Shown here: positions 1 to 9,496 of the stretch, piece by piece
Numbering within the stretch: position 1 is the stretch's first letter
How the letters are laid out: each line of letters starts with the position of its first letter
From: Calycina herbarum
Taxonomy: Eukaryota > Ascomycota > Leotiomycetes > Helotiales > Pezizellaceae
Direction: 5' to 3'
Assembly: GCA_001414485.1 (NCBI GenBank)
Contig: LLEY01000299.1
Location: 1-44,372 of the forward strand
Length of the DNA stretch: 44,372 bases
Program-made: the position numbers and the translations under genes
Notes under the pieces: model-generated
Databases searched by the model: none
What the model saw: the letters and a program-made list of their open reading frames with translations, nothing else
Told to the model about the DNA's origin: nothing

Positions 1-40
1 CCCCCCCCCCCCCCCCAACCCCCTCTCTTTCTTTTTTCAT
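1..40. repeat. Poly-C / pyrimidine low-complexity run
   Basis: The window opens with 16 C in a row, then a pyrimidine-rich stretch up to about position 38. It is not a TTAGGG-type telomere. It may be a genuine homopolymer or a sequencing or assembly artefact at a contig edge. No gene is seen in 1-82. Confidence 0.7.
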
Positions 41-82
41 CATAAACCAGAATATACAGTGTGTCCGGTAGTGGAGTCGATG

Positions 83-385
83 TCATCCAGAAAGTTTTCT
101 TGTGAGATGTTGACGTCGATGTTCACGCATGCGACTGAAAATAAATTGCGATTGCTCGATCACCTCGGCCTTTGGCCCAAAAAATGTGAACGAGTAATAT
201 GTAAGGCGGTGGGATTCTGTTGAGTAACAATTCATTGCTAAATCAAGATACCCCTTTCTAAATTTGTACAGGTTGAGGTGGATGTTCTTGCTCCTGGTGA
301 TACTCACGTTGATCAAATTCCAATGAGCTCGGTCTGATTTCGCCATTGAATGAATATCTGACCTAGGCAGGAAGTAATTTTCCAA
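83..385 (-). CDS. Hypothetical ORF, 100 aa, doubtful
   Basis: An open frame of 100 codons in normal-composition DNA, starting three bases beyond the stop of the UstYa-like gene on the same strand. The deduced protein is basic (many Arg, Lys and His) with no signal peptide, membrane segment or family motif that I recognise. Its position fits the 3' untranslated region of the upstream gene, so it may be a chance ORF. It contains no RIP-type stops. I would keep it only as a low-confidence hypothetical. Confidence 0.15.
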   Translation of the reverse strand: MENYFLPRSDIHSMAKSDRAHWNLINVSITRSKNIHLNLYKFRKGYLDLAMNCYSTESHRLTYYSFTFFGPKAEVIEQSQFIFSRMREHRRQHLTRKLSG

Positions 386-387
386 GA

Positions 388-1349
388 TTAAGCGTTGTGA
401 TTGTGATTGTGACCATGAACATTATCATGCGCACTTGATGGCATACCATGCTCCTCCATGAAGCCCCTAACAAATTCCTAAAATTAAATTATTAAATATA
501 GAATATGTAGAGAAAAACGAAAGTCTCTTACCCGGCTGCGACATTGATGTGACATCCCATACCCATTAATATGATAAAGACCCCCAAGCTCATCCGGTTC
601 CTCGGCCGCCCACTCAACAGTCATATCAGCATTACACTCCACAGTCTGTCGAAGATAGTCAAAACAGTGTGTAATATGGTGAAATCGTTCTCGATCTTGC
701 GCATCCAAGTGTTCTTCCCCGTTGACAAACTCGCTTTTGTTGCTCAGTAACAGGCGATATTCATTCCGAATCATCATGAGACAATGGGTTTGGTGTGTCC
801 AACTGATTCCGTATTTCTTGCGCTCGTGGTTGCCGCTTGGAAGGCCGGGCGGAAGATCGAATTGTGAGGGATTTTGTATGTATATCATGCCATCTCCGTT
901 GGGAAGCAAGTTGGTCCAAGATTCGTCGTCTAGTTTTGGGAGGATCACGGTTGGCTCCATTGGGCCTGTAGGTTATGCCAATCAGTTTTGCGATTTCTAA
1001 GTTTGTTTGTTCCTAGGAAGATGGGGAGAGAGATCAAGTAAAGAGAAACTACAAGATAAGAAATGTACGTACTGGGAGTCTGAAAGAGTTCTTTCCTCTG
1101 AATCCGTGTGTCCCCGAGAAAATACAAGCCAAAAAGAAAGAGAAGAATCGTGCCTGAAAGACCTGCGCAACATAAAACAAAGTGGCGGACAGCGAAACTC
1201 TGCTTCTTATTTTGTCGCAATGATTCATGAAGCGGATTCAAATCGCTCTGATCATCTACTGTGAGAGGTTGGTAAATCTTGAAAGACTCTTTCAAATTAG
1301 AGAAAGACCATTTCGGCCGTTGATATAAGACCTTCTCGACAAAACGCAT
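388..1349 (-). CDS. UstYa/DUF3328-family oxidase-like protein, three exons
   Basis: Proposed spliced gene on the minus strand: exon 1 1349-1073, intron 1072-966 (GTACGT...CAG, 107 nt), exon 2 965-532, intron 531-478 (GTAAGA...TAG, 54 nt), exon 3 477-388 ending in TAA. Phases match at both joins (801 nt, 266 aa, usual family size). Residues 56-78 are a hydrophobic single-pass membrane helix after a cytosolic N-terminus, typical of this family. The lumenal domain carries both family HxxHC motifs, HQTHC (150-154) and HITHC (189-193, followed by a Leu-Arg-Gln segment), and a conserved late Cys at 234. The tail (254-264) is His-rich. UstYa relatives are metal-dependent oxidases or cyclases in fungal secondary metabolism, notably ribosomal-peptide (ustiloxin-type) clusters; many are uncharacterised. 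No partner biosynthetic gene is visible here, so the substrate is unknown. The gene looks intact and is not RIP-mutated although it lies about 1.1 kb from mutated repeats. Confidence 0.85.
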
Positions 1350-1428
1350 TTTGGGTCAAGGAAAAAAGATATAAAACAGTGTAGTCAAGAACAATTAGAA
1401 AAAGTTGAAACAGTGAACTCTGGAAAAG

Positions 1429-1779
1429 ATGTTTTGTCACTTGCTTACTACCCACTCTTACACGTGCTTTACGAGGATGGAAAAAACTACTATCCGGCAC
1501 TTCCCTTTTGATATCGACATCGACCTGGACCCTTGGCCTCTTTGGAGCGCAGCGAGAAGGGAATGTAAGATCCCTGGTTGTTCAGGTGATCCGAGTCTTG
1601 ATCAAGTGCGACAGATCGATCCTAAACCTTTAAGTTTGAGCACTTCACATTTGATTAAGAGGTGGTTAGCCGTGTTTTTGTTCGAGAGGAAGAGAGACGA
1701 TATTTACAGGAGACTTGTAGGTTTTCAAAAGTTAAGAGAGTGTCTGCTGATTTTGTTTCCTGGCATTTATTTATTATAA
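1429..1779 (+). CDS. Hypothetical ORF, 116 aa, doubtful
   Basis: An open frame divergent from the UstYa-like gene, whose start lies 80 bp away. It ends where normal-composition DNA gives way to the AT-rich block. An internal Met at 1477 gives a 100-aa version. The protein has an acidic Asp/Ile/Leu segment and then a basic, hydrophobic C-terminus; I recognise no family. It overlaps a shorter minus-strand ORF and sits where the UstYa-like promoter should be, so it may be noncoding, or the remnant of a gene cut by the repeat block. Confidence 0.2.
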   Translation: MFCHLLTTHSYTCFTRMEKTTIRHFPFDIDIDLDPWPLWSAARRECKIPGCSGDPSLDQVRQIDPKPLSLSTSHLIKRWLAVFLFERKRDDIYRRLVGFQKLRECLLILFPGIYLL

Positions 1780-2445
1780 CATAAGAGAACTAAATTGAAA
1801 ATCTTTTTCTGTCTATACAGAGGACATTAGCAGAGAGTTAGCTAATAGAAAAACAAAAACATAAAACATAAAACACGATTTACTCTAATAAAATAATAAT
1901 ATTTTTTAAAAGCCTTTAATACTTAATTAAACTATATAATATACTTAGATAAGTTATAGAAAAGTGATTTAGTATATAAAAAGTCGATTAAGAGTTAAGA
2001 AGTTATAGTATATAAAAGCAGCCGTATCGGGCTTATTTTAATAGCTATGATTATATAAGATATATAAAGGTTATAGAGCTAAACTAGAGCTATTTAGATA
2101 TAAACTTTTTTCTAATAGCTCTTATATTAAAGAAGTTATAGCTAGATTAAGTAAAGAATTTAAGAAAAAAGCTAAGAAAAAAATTATAAGCTTATTCTAA
2201 TAGTTATAATTATATAATCTATATAAAAGTAGTAGAGCTAAGCTAATACTATTTAGATATAAACTTCTTTTTTTAATAGATCTTACTTTAAAGAACTTAT
2301 AATAAGAGTAAAATCTTTCTTTATACTTTACTACTTTAAAATAGCTATAACTCTTTTAATATAAAACTTATTAAAAAGATAGACTAATATCTAAATAGCT
2401 CTAATTTTCCTCTCTATACTTTTTATATAGCTTATATAATTATAG
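1780..2445. repeat. AT-rich block with tandem and inverted repeats (foldback-like)
   Basis: No coding frame is visible. Two direct copies of a roughly 110-bp sequence start near 2033 and 2193; both contain the words ATTATATAA, GAGCTA and TTTAGATATAAAC. A third copy at about 2330-2445 is in inverse orientation. Its outer end continues beyond the Gypsy-1a insertion at 16157 to about 16185, where the sequence is the reverse complement of about 2015-2050 apart from transitions. Before the Gypsy insertion this was probably a foldback or MITE-like repeat. Exact ends cannot be fixed by eye. Confidence 0.5.
2441..2445. repeat. Left target-site duplication of Gypsy-1a (TATAG)
   Basis: TATAG precedes the 5' LTR and recurs exactly after the 3' LTR at 16152-16156. 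Five base pairs is the normal Ty3/Gypsy target duplication length. Confidence 0.88.
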
Positions 2446-2891
2446 TATTACGAATCACGTTATATATAGTAAGTAGTCTAGACAGCGCTCTGATAGAATA
2501 AGTTACGATATCTAGGAAATAGAAGGTAACATAGGAGAGAATCAGTAATATAAAGGTATTTAGGTATTCTAGGATCTTATTATTAGATAACCGTTGGTAG
2601 TTACGTAATAGATCCCCTTAGATCCCTTAGAAGATCTAGAGAGATCTAGGGATCTAGGCTTATATAGGGATCTAGGTAGTATAGGAGATTCTATATATAC
2701 TAGTACGTCTACTATTAGATAGGAGCTTCGTACTTAACTTTAGTTATTAATCTTATTATCTTATTTAATATCTTTAATATAAGTAACGAGTTTACTTCTA
2801 AGTAAATAACCTAGCGTATCTATACTTCTTATCTATATACTAACCTTCGAGACTTAGTTATCTTTATTTAGTTCGTTTAAGTTTCGTTATA
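2446..2891 (+). repeat. 5' LTR of Gypsy-1a (446 bp)
   Basis: Begins TATTACGAATCACG (TGTTACG before RIP) and ends TTTCGTTATA (TTACA before RIP), so it kept the TG...CA ends apart from RIP transitions. It contains a cluster of GATC words (about 2608-2672) and a TATATAGG box near 2661, plausibly the U3 promoter. The same sequence occurs at 15706-16151 and, inverted, at 8355-8800 and 14647-15092. Confidence 0.92.
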
Positions 2892-2904
2892 CTTTAAGTA
2901 CCTG

Positions 2905-2916
2905 CTTAGAAGTAAG
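2905..2916 (+). other. Possible self-priming site downstream of the Gypsy-1a 5' LTR
   Basis: CTTAGAAGTAAG, 13 bp after the LTR, is complementary to TTACTTCTAAG inside the LTR (2792-2802). Self-primed Gypsy elements (Tf1 type) pair the mRNA 5' end with a site just past the LTR. No convincing tRNA-complementary TGG site is seen there. In the less mutated Gypsy-2 copy the perfect match shortens to 9 nt, so support is modest. Confidence 0.3.
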
Positions 2917-2925
2917 ATCGCTACT

Positions 2926-5900
2926 ATATTAGCAACCTTTTCTACTCTGAAAACCACCCTGCTAAAGCCAGCTGTGGCCCCCCTAGTTACGCTAGTTACT
3001 ACTCTCTATAAAGAAGTGAAACTTCTAATTCCGAAGCTGTTCGATAGCTTGCCTAAGAAACTAGCTAAGTTCTTAATAAAAGCTTCTCTCTACTTAAACT
3101 TTTATTATACTTAGTTTAGAAATAAGACTAACTAGGTTATATAGTTGTCTACTTATCTTAAAGAGGTAGCTTATAACTAGTTAGAACTATATTTAGAGGA
3201 CTACTAGGCGAATAAAACAACTAAGGGAAAAGTTTCTCTTTAAATATCTAAAAAAACAAGGGATTTGTTTAAGAATGTTTAAGGATTTAGAGATAGAATT
3301 AACTAGGCTTTTAAGAATGTTAATATAAAGAAAAAGGTAGTTAGAGCTTTATATATACTTAAGTAAAAGGGTTTAGCTACTAAATATACCTTATAATTTT
3401 AATAATACTCTATATAGATAGAATAGAATAATAAGGCGTTATATAAACAATTCTATCGTAGACTTAAGAATAACGTTAAGAATAAACTCACTTAAGAAGA
3501 TTTTCTAGATATGTTAAATAAATTAACAAATAATATAATTAAAATCGATAATTATATCTATAAAAGAAATCTAGAAAAAAAAGGAAGTTATAGTTATTAA
3601 TATAGAAAGAGTAGACGAAAAGATTATAGAGATCCTATAGAAATTAATACTACTTAGAAATTATAAGTTCTAAGAAAGGAATCTAAGAAAGAAAACTCCT
3701 AGAAGAGAGGATTATCCTAGAAAGAAAGAAATTACTAACGTAAGTAGAATTTATATTATTTATATAGTCTATCTAGCTATAGAGTAAACGAATATACTAA
3801 GAAGAAGGACTTAAAAGAGAAAAAGCAAATTAATACTATAGTCTAAAAAGAAGTAGCTTTACTCGATAAAATTAAACTTACGGATTTAGAACTTAAAGCT
3901 AGGGGATATAGGACATAAGTTAAAGATAATAAGGAAAGAGGTATTTAAGACACTAATAATAATAGAAATCCACTCCTCAAAGAATATTATAATATAATAG
4001 ATATCTTAGACGTAGTAGTAGACGCTATATATTTATAATCTAAAGCAGGAACTACGTCGCCTATTTAAGAGGAATATAAATTACTACTCTTAACTAGTTC
4101 TTTAGAATCATTAGACATATTATCTAGTTTAAAAGAAGAAGTTTAGGATATAGGTCCTAGTATAGAAGAAACCTAGGCATATACTAGAATATTTAAGTAA
4201 AGAAATCGCTAGGTATATATAGATAACTAGAAACTAGACTTCTAGAGCTCTTATATAACATAAGGAATTAACCCAACTCTCTTAATAATATATACTATTA
4301 AGAAAGAAGACTATAAAATAATAACTTTAGTTAGCTTAATTACTAGTAGAGAAACTATTAAAGGAAAAGAACTCGAGTACAGTTAATAATAAGCTAAAAG
4401 ACCTAGTTATTCTAAAGTAGGAGATATCTAGAGAGTCTATAACGTTTAGAAGGAGACTAGCTTATAGTTATAGTAGGTTCTAAACAGATTTTAGAGACGG
4501 ATTAAGACAGCTTTCTTTAGAATAGTACCTAAAAAATATATATTAGAGGAATTTAGTTATTATATTATAGTTATATTAATTAAGAATAATAAAATAATAT
4601 TTAGAAAATACAGTTCGTTTAAACTATTTAATATACTCTTTTAAGAACGATAGGAATTTAACATAGCTGAATAGGTAGAATCGGAACTAGAAGAATATTA
4701 TTTCCTATTTATAAGAGAATTATAGTTTCTAGAAGTAATATAAGAAACAACTACGTATTAGATTAGATATATACTAAGCGCTACTACTAATTAGATATCT
4801 AAAAAACGGTTTAAGAGAACCTTATCTAAACCTAATAGGACGGTAAAATGTTACTAGACATATAAAGTAGCTTTATCTAATATAGACGGAGTAGTATTTT
4901 TTCCTTAGTTCTAAATAAGAGCGGTTAGGGAAAAGAATATAAGAAACTATATATTTAGAATTTATTATATAAAATCAGAGATATATACTACTTTAAGAGA
5001 AAAGCAGTTAGTAGTAACTATAGAAATATAAGAGAAAAAGTTATAAGTTATAATTAACTTAGGAGTAACGAGTAACTTTATTTCCTCTATAGCTTTAGGA
5101 AAGCTAAACGTTTTAATTAAAGGAATAAAACTATACTAATTAGGAGTAGTTAATAGAATAGATATTATATACTAAAATAGGATTATTAATTAGTAAACTA
5201 TCCTAATAAAAACTAATATTAAAGGATACTACTTAGATATATAATTCGATATTATTAAGATAGGAAGTAAGGAAGCAATACTTAGTATATTATAGATTTA
5301 AGAATATAATCTAGATATCGACTAGAAAGCTAGAATAGTAACGTTTAGCTAATATAAATACGTAGGTTTATATTTATAACTTTAAGACTAGAACGAGGTT
5401 AGTACTACCTCTTCTAATACGCTAGGACACCTTACCTAGGGTCCTCTATAAGTTAGTAAGAAAGCTAATAACGAAATACCTATATAGTATAGAGAATTTA
5501 GAACTTTATTCGAAAACCTAGAAGACTTATAAGCCTTACTAAAACATTACCTATAAGATTATAAGATTAAATTAAAAGAGAGTTATTACCTCTTAAAGTA
5601 GAAGCTTCAGTTATATAACTAGAAAAGCCTATAGAGAATAGAGAGTTATATAAAAGAAGGTATTAAAAAGGGATATATTAGAAAATCTAAGTTACTAATT
5701 ACCTTAAATATACTTATTATTAAGAAGAAAGATAACCTAGATAGAAGAGTATATATTAATTACTAAGAAGTAAATTATGCTATAATTAAGGACGCTTACC
5801 TACTACTACTTAGCTAATACTTATAAGATAAGTTAAGTAAGGTAGTACGATTTACAAAACTAGATTAATAAAACACTTATAAACTTATATAGATTAAAAC

Positions 5901-8354
5901 TAGAGATAAATAGAAGATAGTATTTACCTTATTATTAAGCCTTTATAAATATATAGTTATACTATTTAGACTTTATAATATACTAGCTATATATTAGAGA
6001 TAAAATAATAATATTTTAAGAGATCTTCTAAAGGTAATAGTAATCTATTACTTAGATAATATCTTAATTTTCTTAGAAAAAGAAGAAGAATATAAGAGAT
6101 ATATTAAAGAAGTTTTATAATAACTTATAAAAGTAAACTCTTAGTTAAAACTCTTAAAATATAAGTTTAGAGTAACTTAGACACTTTTCCTAGGATAGGT
6201 ATTTAGCCTAGGAAAAATAGAAATAGATCTAGAAAAAATTTAAGACATTTTAAACTAGAAGTTACTAAAGAATATAAAAGATATATAGTCCTTTCTTAGA
6301 TTTATAAACTTTTATTATCTATTTATATAAGACTATATAAAGATTACTAAACTAATAATAGTACTAGTTAAGAAAGCTATTAAATTTATTTAGAATAAAT
6401 AGACTAAGAACGCTTTTTAAAAGATTAAAGTAAGGTTTATAGAAAAACCTATTCTATATAACTTTAATATAGAAAAACCAAGTACGATTAAAATAGATAC
6501 CTTAGATATATTAGTAAGTACGATTTACCTATAATTAAATAGAAAAGGGAAACTTATACCTATTATATATTATTCTAAAACGTTTAACCTAGTATAATAA
6601 AACTATAGTATCTTCGATAAGGAATTACTTACTATAGTATTAGCCTTAGAATACTAAAGAATCTATTTATAACTAGTAAAATACTAAGTTATAATTCTAT
6701 CTAACTATAAGAACCTTAAGACGTTTATAATAACTAAGGAACTTATAACTAGATAGTTAGCTAGATAGGCAGAGATATTAAGAAGATTTAATATTATTAT
6801 TCGATATATAAAGGGAACGTTAAATACTCGAGCTAATACTCTTAGCTAGAAACCTAGATATAAGGAGAATAAAGAGTATAAGAAGATTATAATCTTAAAA
6901 ACTCTTAAGAATAGAGACTTAGTACCTACTATATACGAAATAGTAGTAATAAATAACATCTAGATAAATAAAATTTAGAATATATATAAAGGGTATAACT
7001 AGTATATAAAAGGGAAACTATAAGTTCCTAGCTTATATATAAAAGAATTCGTATAGGAATACTATACTACGCCTACTTATAGCTACTAAGGAATTCGTAG
7101 AACCCTTTAATAGATAAGATAATACTACTATATTAATCGATTATCTATAATAGTTAAGAAAGTAATAGTAGAATATAATACTTATACCTAGAATAAGGCT
7201 TCTTACTATACTTCTTATAGATAGATAAATACTACTCTAATATTATAAATACCTTAGAAATCGATATCTATAGATTTTATTATTAAATTACTAAAATCTA
7301 AGAATCTAATAATAAGAGTTAAATATAACATAATCCTAGTTATTATAGAACGACTTATAAAGTATATAATTCTAATAGTATATATAAAATCAAGTATAGC
7401 TAAGGAATTAGTATTCGTATTCCTAAAAGAAGTAGTCTTAAGATATAGACTACTAGAAGAGATAATCTTAGATAAAGATAAGCTCTTTACCTTAAAATTT
7501 TAGATTACTCTTATAGAATAATTAGGTACGAAAAGAAAACTTTCTATAGCTTTTTACTCTTAAATAAATAGAGGAAACAAATATATAAATTAAGTAGTAG
7601 AAATATACCTTCGTTATTATATAAACTACTAGTAAAATAACTAGGTAGAACTGCTACCCTTAGCACAGTTCGTCTATAATAGTTTAGTAATAGAAATAAT
7701 ACTTATTATACTATTCTACGCTAACTTTAAGTACGAATTAATAGTATATTAATAACTACTATCTATAACTATCGATAATTAACTTACTTATATTTATGTC
7801 TTAAGAATCAAGAGTCTATATAAGGAACTTATAAAGGACCTATAATTTATAGTAGAAAGAAACGCGTACTACTATAATAAACAACGTAGTTAGAAGCTAA
7901 TACTAAAAGAGAGGGATAAAGTCTACTTAGTATAGAAAAATATTAATATAAAAAGACTAAGTAATAAACTAGATTATAAAAAACTTAGACTATTTAAAAT
8001 TAAATAAGTTAAGAGACTTTTAAATTATAAACTAGTACTACTAAAGATAATAAACATCTATCTAGTATTCTATATATCCTTACTTAAACTAGTACTACTA
8101 GGAGTACTACTAGCTCTACTTATAGAAATTTAACTAATAAACCTAAATACTAAATACAAAGTTAAGAGGATTCTTAACTATAAACTTATTAGAAGATAAG
8201 TTAAGTATCTAATTAAATAGTTAGATTACCTATATTTAGAAAACACTTAGAAGCTAAGAAGTAATCTTAACTATTGCTTAGTAGAACTTTAGAAGTTTTA
8301 TTAGGAAAACCTAGGTTTACTTATATTTTATAGTTTAAAGGAAAAGCAGCGAGG
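2926..8354 (+). pseudogene. Gypsy-1a gag-pol polyprotein, broken by RIP
   Basis: The gag start codon, ATG in the sister copies, is ATA here at 2926. The capsid-like region is followed by a degenerate CCHC knuckle (about 3755-3800, Cys changed to Tyr), the protease motif with Asp changed to Asn (5053-5085), reverse transcriptase with Tyr-Leu-Asp-Asn for YLDD (6046-6057), RNase H (around 6618-6656), integrase with an HHCC-like part (about 7050-7210) and a DDE core (from about 7260), and a chromodomain (about 8165-8330). All landmarks share one frame (codon starts congruent to 2926), implying a single gag-pol ORF without frameshift. Internal stops are overwhelmingly TAG/TAA where CAG/CAA or TGG is expected. 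It is cut at 8354 by Gypsy-1b. Confidence 0.9.
8350..8354. repeat. Left target-site duplication of Gypsy-1b (CGAGG)
   Basis: CGAGG directly before the LTR is repeated at 15093-15097 directly after the other LTR. Joining the flanks at one CGAGG restores continuity with the homologous part of the sister copy. Confidence 0.92.
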
Positions 8355-8800
8355 TGTAACGAAACTTAAACGAACTAAACAAAGGTGACTAAGTCTCAAA
8401 GGTTAGTATGTAGTAAGAAGTATGAATACGCCGGGTTGTTTACTTAGAAGTGAACTCGTTACTTGTATTAAAGATATTAAATAAGATGATAAGATTAATA
8501 ACTAAAGTTGAGTACGAAGCTCCTATCTAGGTAGTAGACGTGCTAGTATATATAAAACCCTTCGTGCTACCTGGATCCCTATATAAGCCTGGATCCCTAG
8601 ATCTCTTTAGATCCCTTAAGGGATCTAATAAGATCTATTACGTAACCTCTAATAGTTATCTAATAGTAAGATCCTAGAATACCTAAATACCTTTGTATTA
8701 CTAATTCCCTCTTATACTACCTTCTATTTCCTAGATATCGTGCCTTGTCTTGTTAGAGCGCTGTCTAGACTACTTACTACGTATAATGTGATTCGTGATA
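8355..8800 (-). repeat. 3' LTR of Gypsy-1b (446 bp)
   Basis: Starts TGTAACGAAAC and ends GATTCGTGATA on the plus strand, the reverse complement of the Gypsy-1a LTR. GATC-rich words lie at about 8570-8640. Differences from the 5' LTR are transitions, as expected from RIP. Confidence 0.92.
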
Positions 8801-8890
8801 CTATCCTCTTCTTAGCCTAGTGTGTTCTTACGCTTAAGTATAAGCTAAGGAACTCGGTTAAGGTGCTAGCGGCATCCTTTCTTTTCTATT

Positions 8891-9496
8891 ATGTCCTACC
8901 CTGTATAGAAGAAGAAAGAAGAACGTATGCTTCTTGTAAAAAGTATTGAAATAGTTTATAACGAAATATTACTATGCTCTTGTTGCGCTTCTTAAAAACG
9001 TAGGTGTTTTATAGATTCCTCCTAATCCTCTTAATGTTTCGAATATGTTTGGTCGAAGCTAAAATGCGACAGGACCGACGATGCTTAGGAGAAGAACGTT
9101 CCCTGTGCTAGCGACTGGGCCTCTATCGAAAAATAAGAGGAGAAGCTGGAGAGAGAGGAGGAGGAGGCGATGGCGAGGATTCTGCGGTTGCGAAAGCAGA
9201 AGGCCTTTCTAAAAGAGAGGCGGCGTGAAATGTCTTATCGAGGTCTTTGTTTTCTTAACGAACTCGACGCTGCTAAGGAGGTAGAAAAGAAAGAGAAAGA
9301 GGAGAAAGAGAGAAAGGAAAAAGAATAGCGAGAGGCGGAGGTTGCTTGCTTAGCAGCCTTGCCTATTCCTATTGGTTCCTAATCCGAGATGGGTCTCGAC
9401 CTAGCCTTCCTTGAAGCTTTTCCTTTAGACTACGAGATATAGGTAAACTTGGGTTTCGTTAGTAGAACTCTTAAAGTTCTGCTAGGCAACGGTTAA
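8891..9496 (+). pseudogene. Antisense Zn2Cys6-like accessory ORF of Gypsy-1b (201 codons)
   Basis: A plus-strand frame, antisense to the element, from ATG at 8891 to TAA at 9494-9496. It has nine internal stops, all TAA/TAG explicable as RIP of CAA, CAG or TGG. Residues about 32-62 hold Cys at spacing C-x2-C-x6-C-x9-C-x2-C-x6-C (one Cys now Tyr) with basic residues between and Cys-Asp-Arg at the end, matching the fungal Zn2Cys6 cluster signature. A Glu/Lys/Arg-rich, probably helical segment follows (about 80-150), then a conserved C-terminal hydrophobic and acidic motif. Homologous frames occur in Gypsy-1a (minus strand) and Gypsy-2 (28275-28892). The 3' end overlaps the region just past the chromodomain on the other strand. 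I recall anonymous fungal predicted proteins of similar look but cannot verify this. A DNA-binding or regulatory role is inference. Confidence 0.65.

Noticed and set aside
1..40. Possible telomere at the left end
   Set aside because: It is poly-C without TTAGGG/CCCTAA units; a homopolymer or assembly edge is more likely.
722..1264. Plus-strand ORFs opposite the UstYa-like gene (722-1000 and 1007-1264)
   Set aside because: They are shadows of exons 1-2 and intron 1 of the minus-strand gene, with no motif of their own.
8355..8800. 3' LTR of Gypsy-1a in unexpected inverted orientation
   Set aside because: It belongs to the nested Gypsy-1b; the CGAGG duplication and the true Gypsy-1a 3' LTR at 15706 resolve the conflict.
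8801..9420. Sense-strand read-through of pol beyond the chromodomain
   Set aside because: This frame is moderately open but gives low-complexity Ser/Pro/Leu/Phe-rich sequence without conserved motifs, whereas the opposite strand keeps cysteine spacing, start and stop in two subfamilies.
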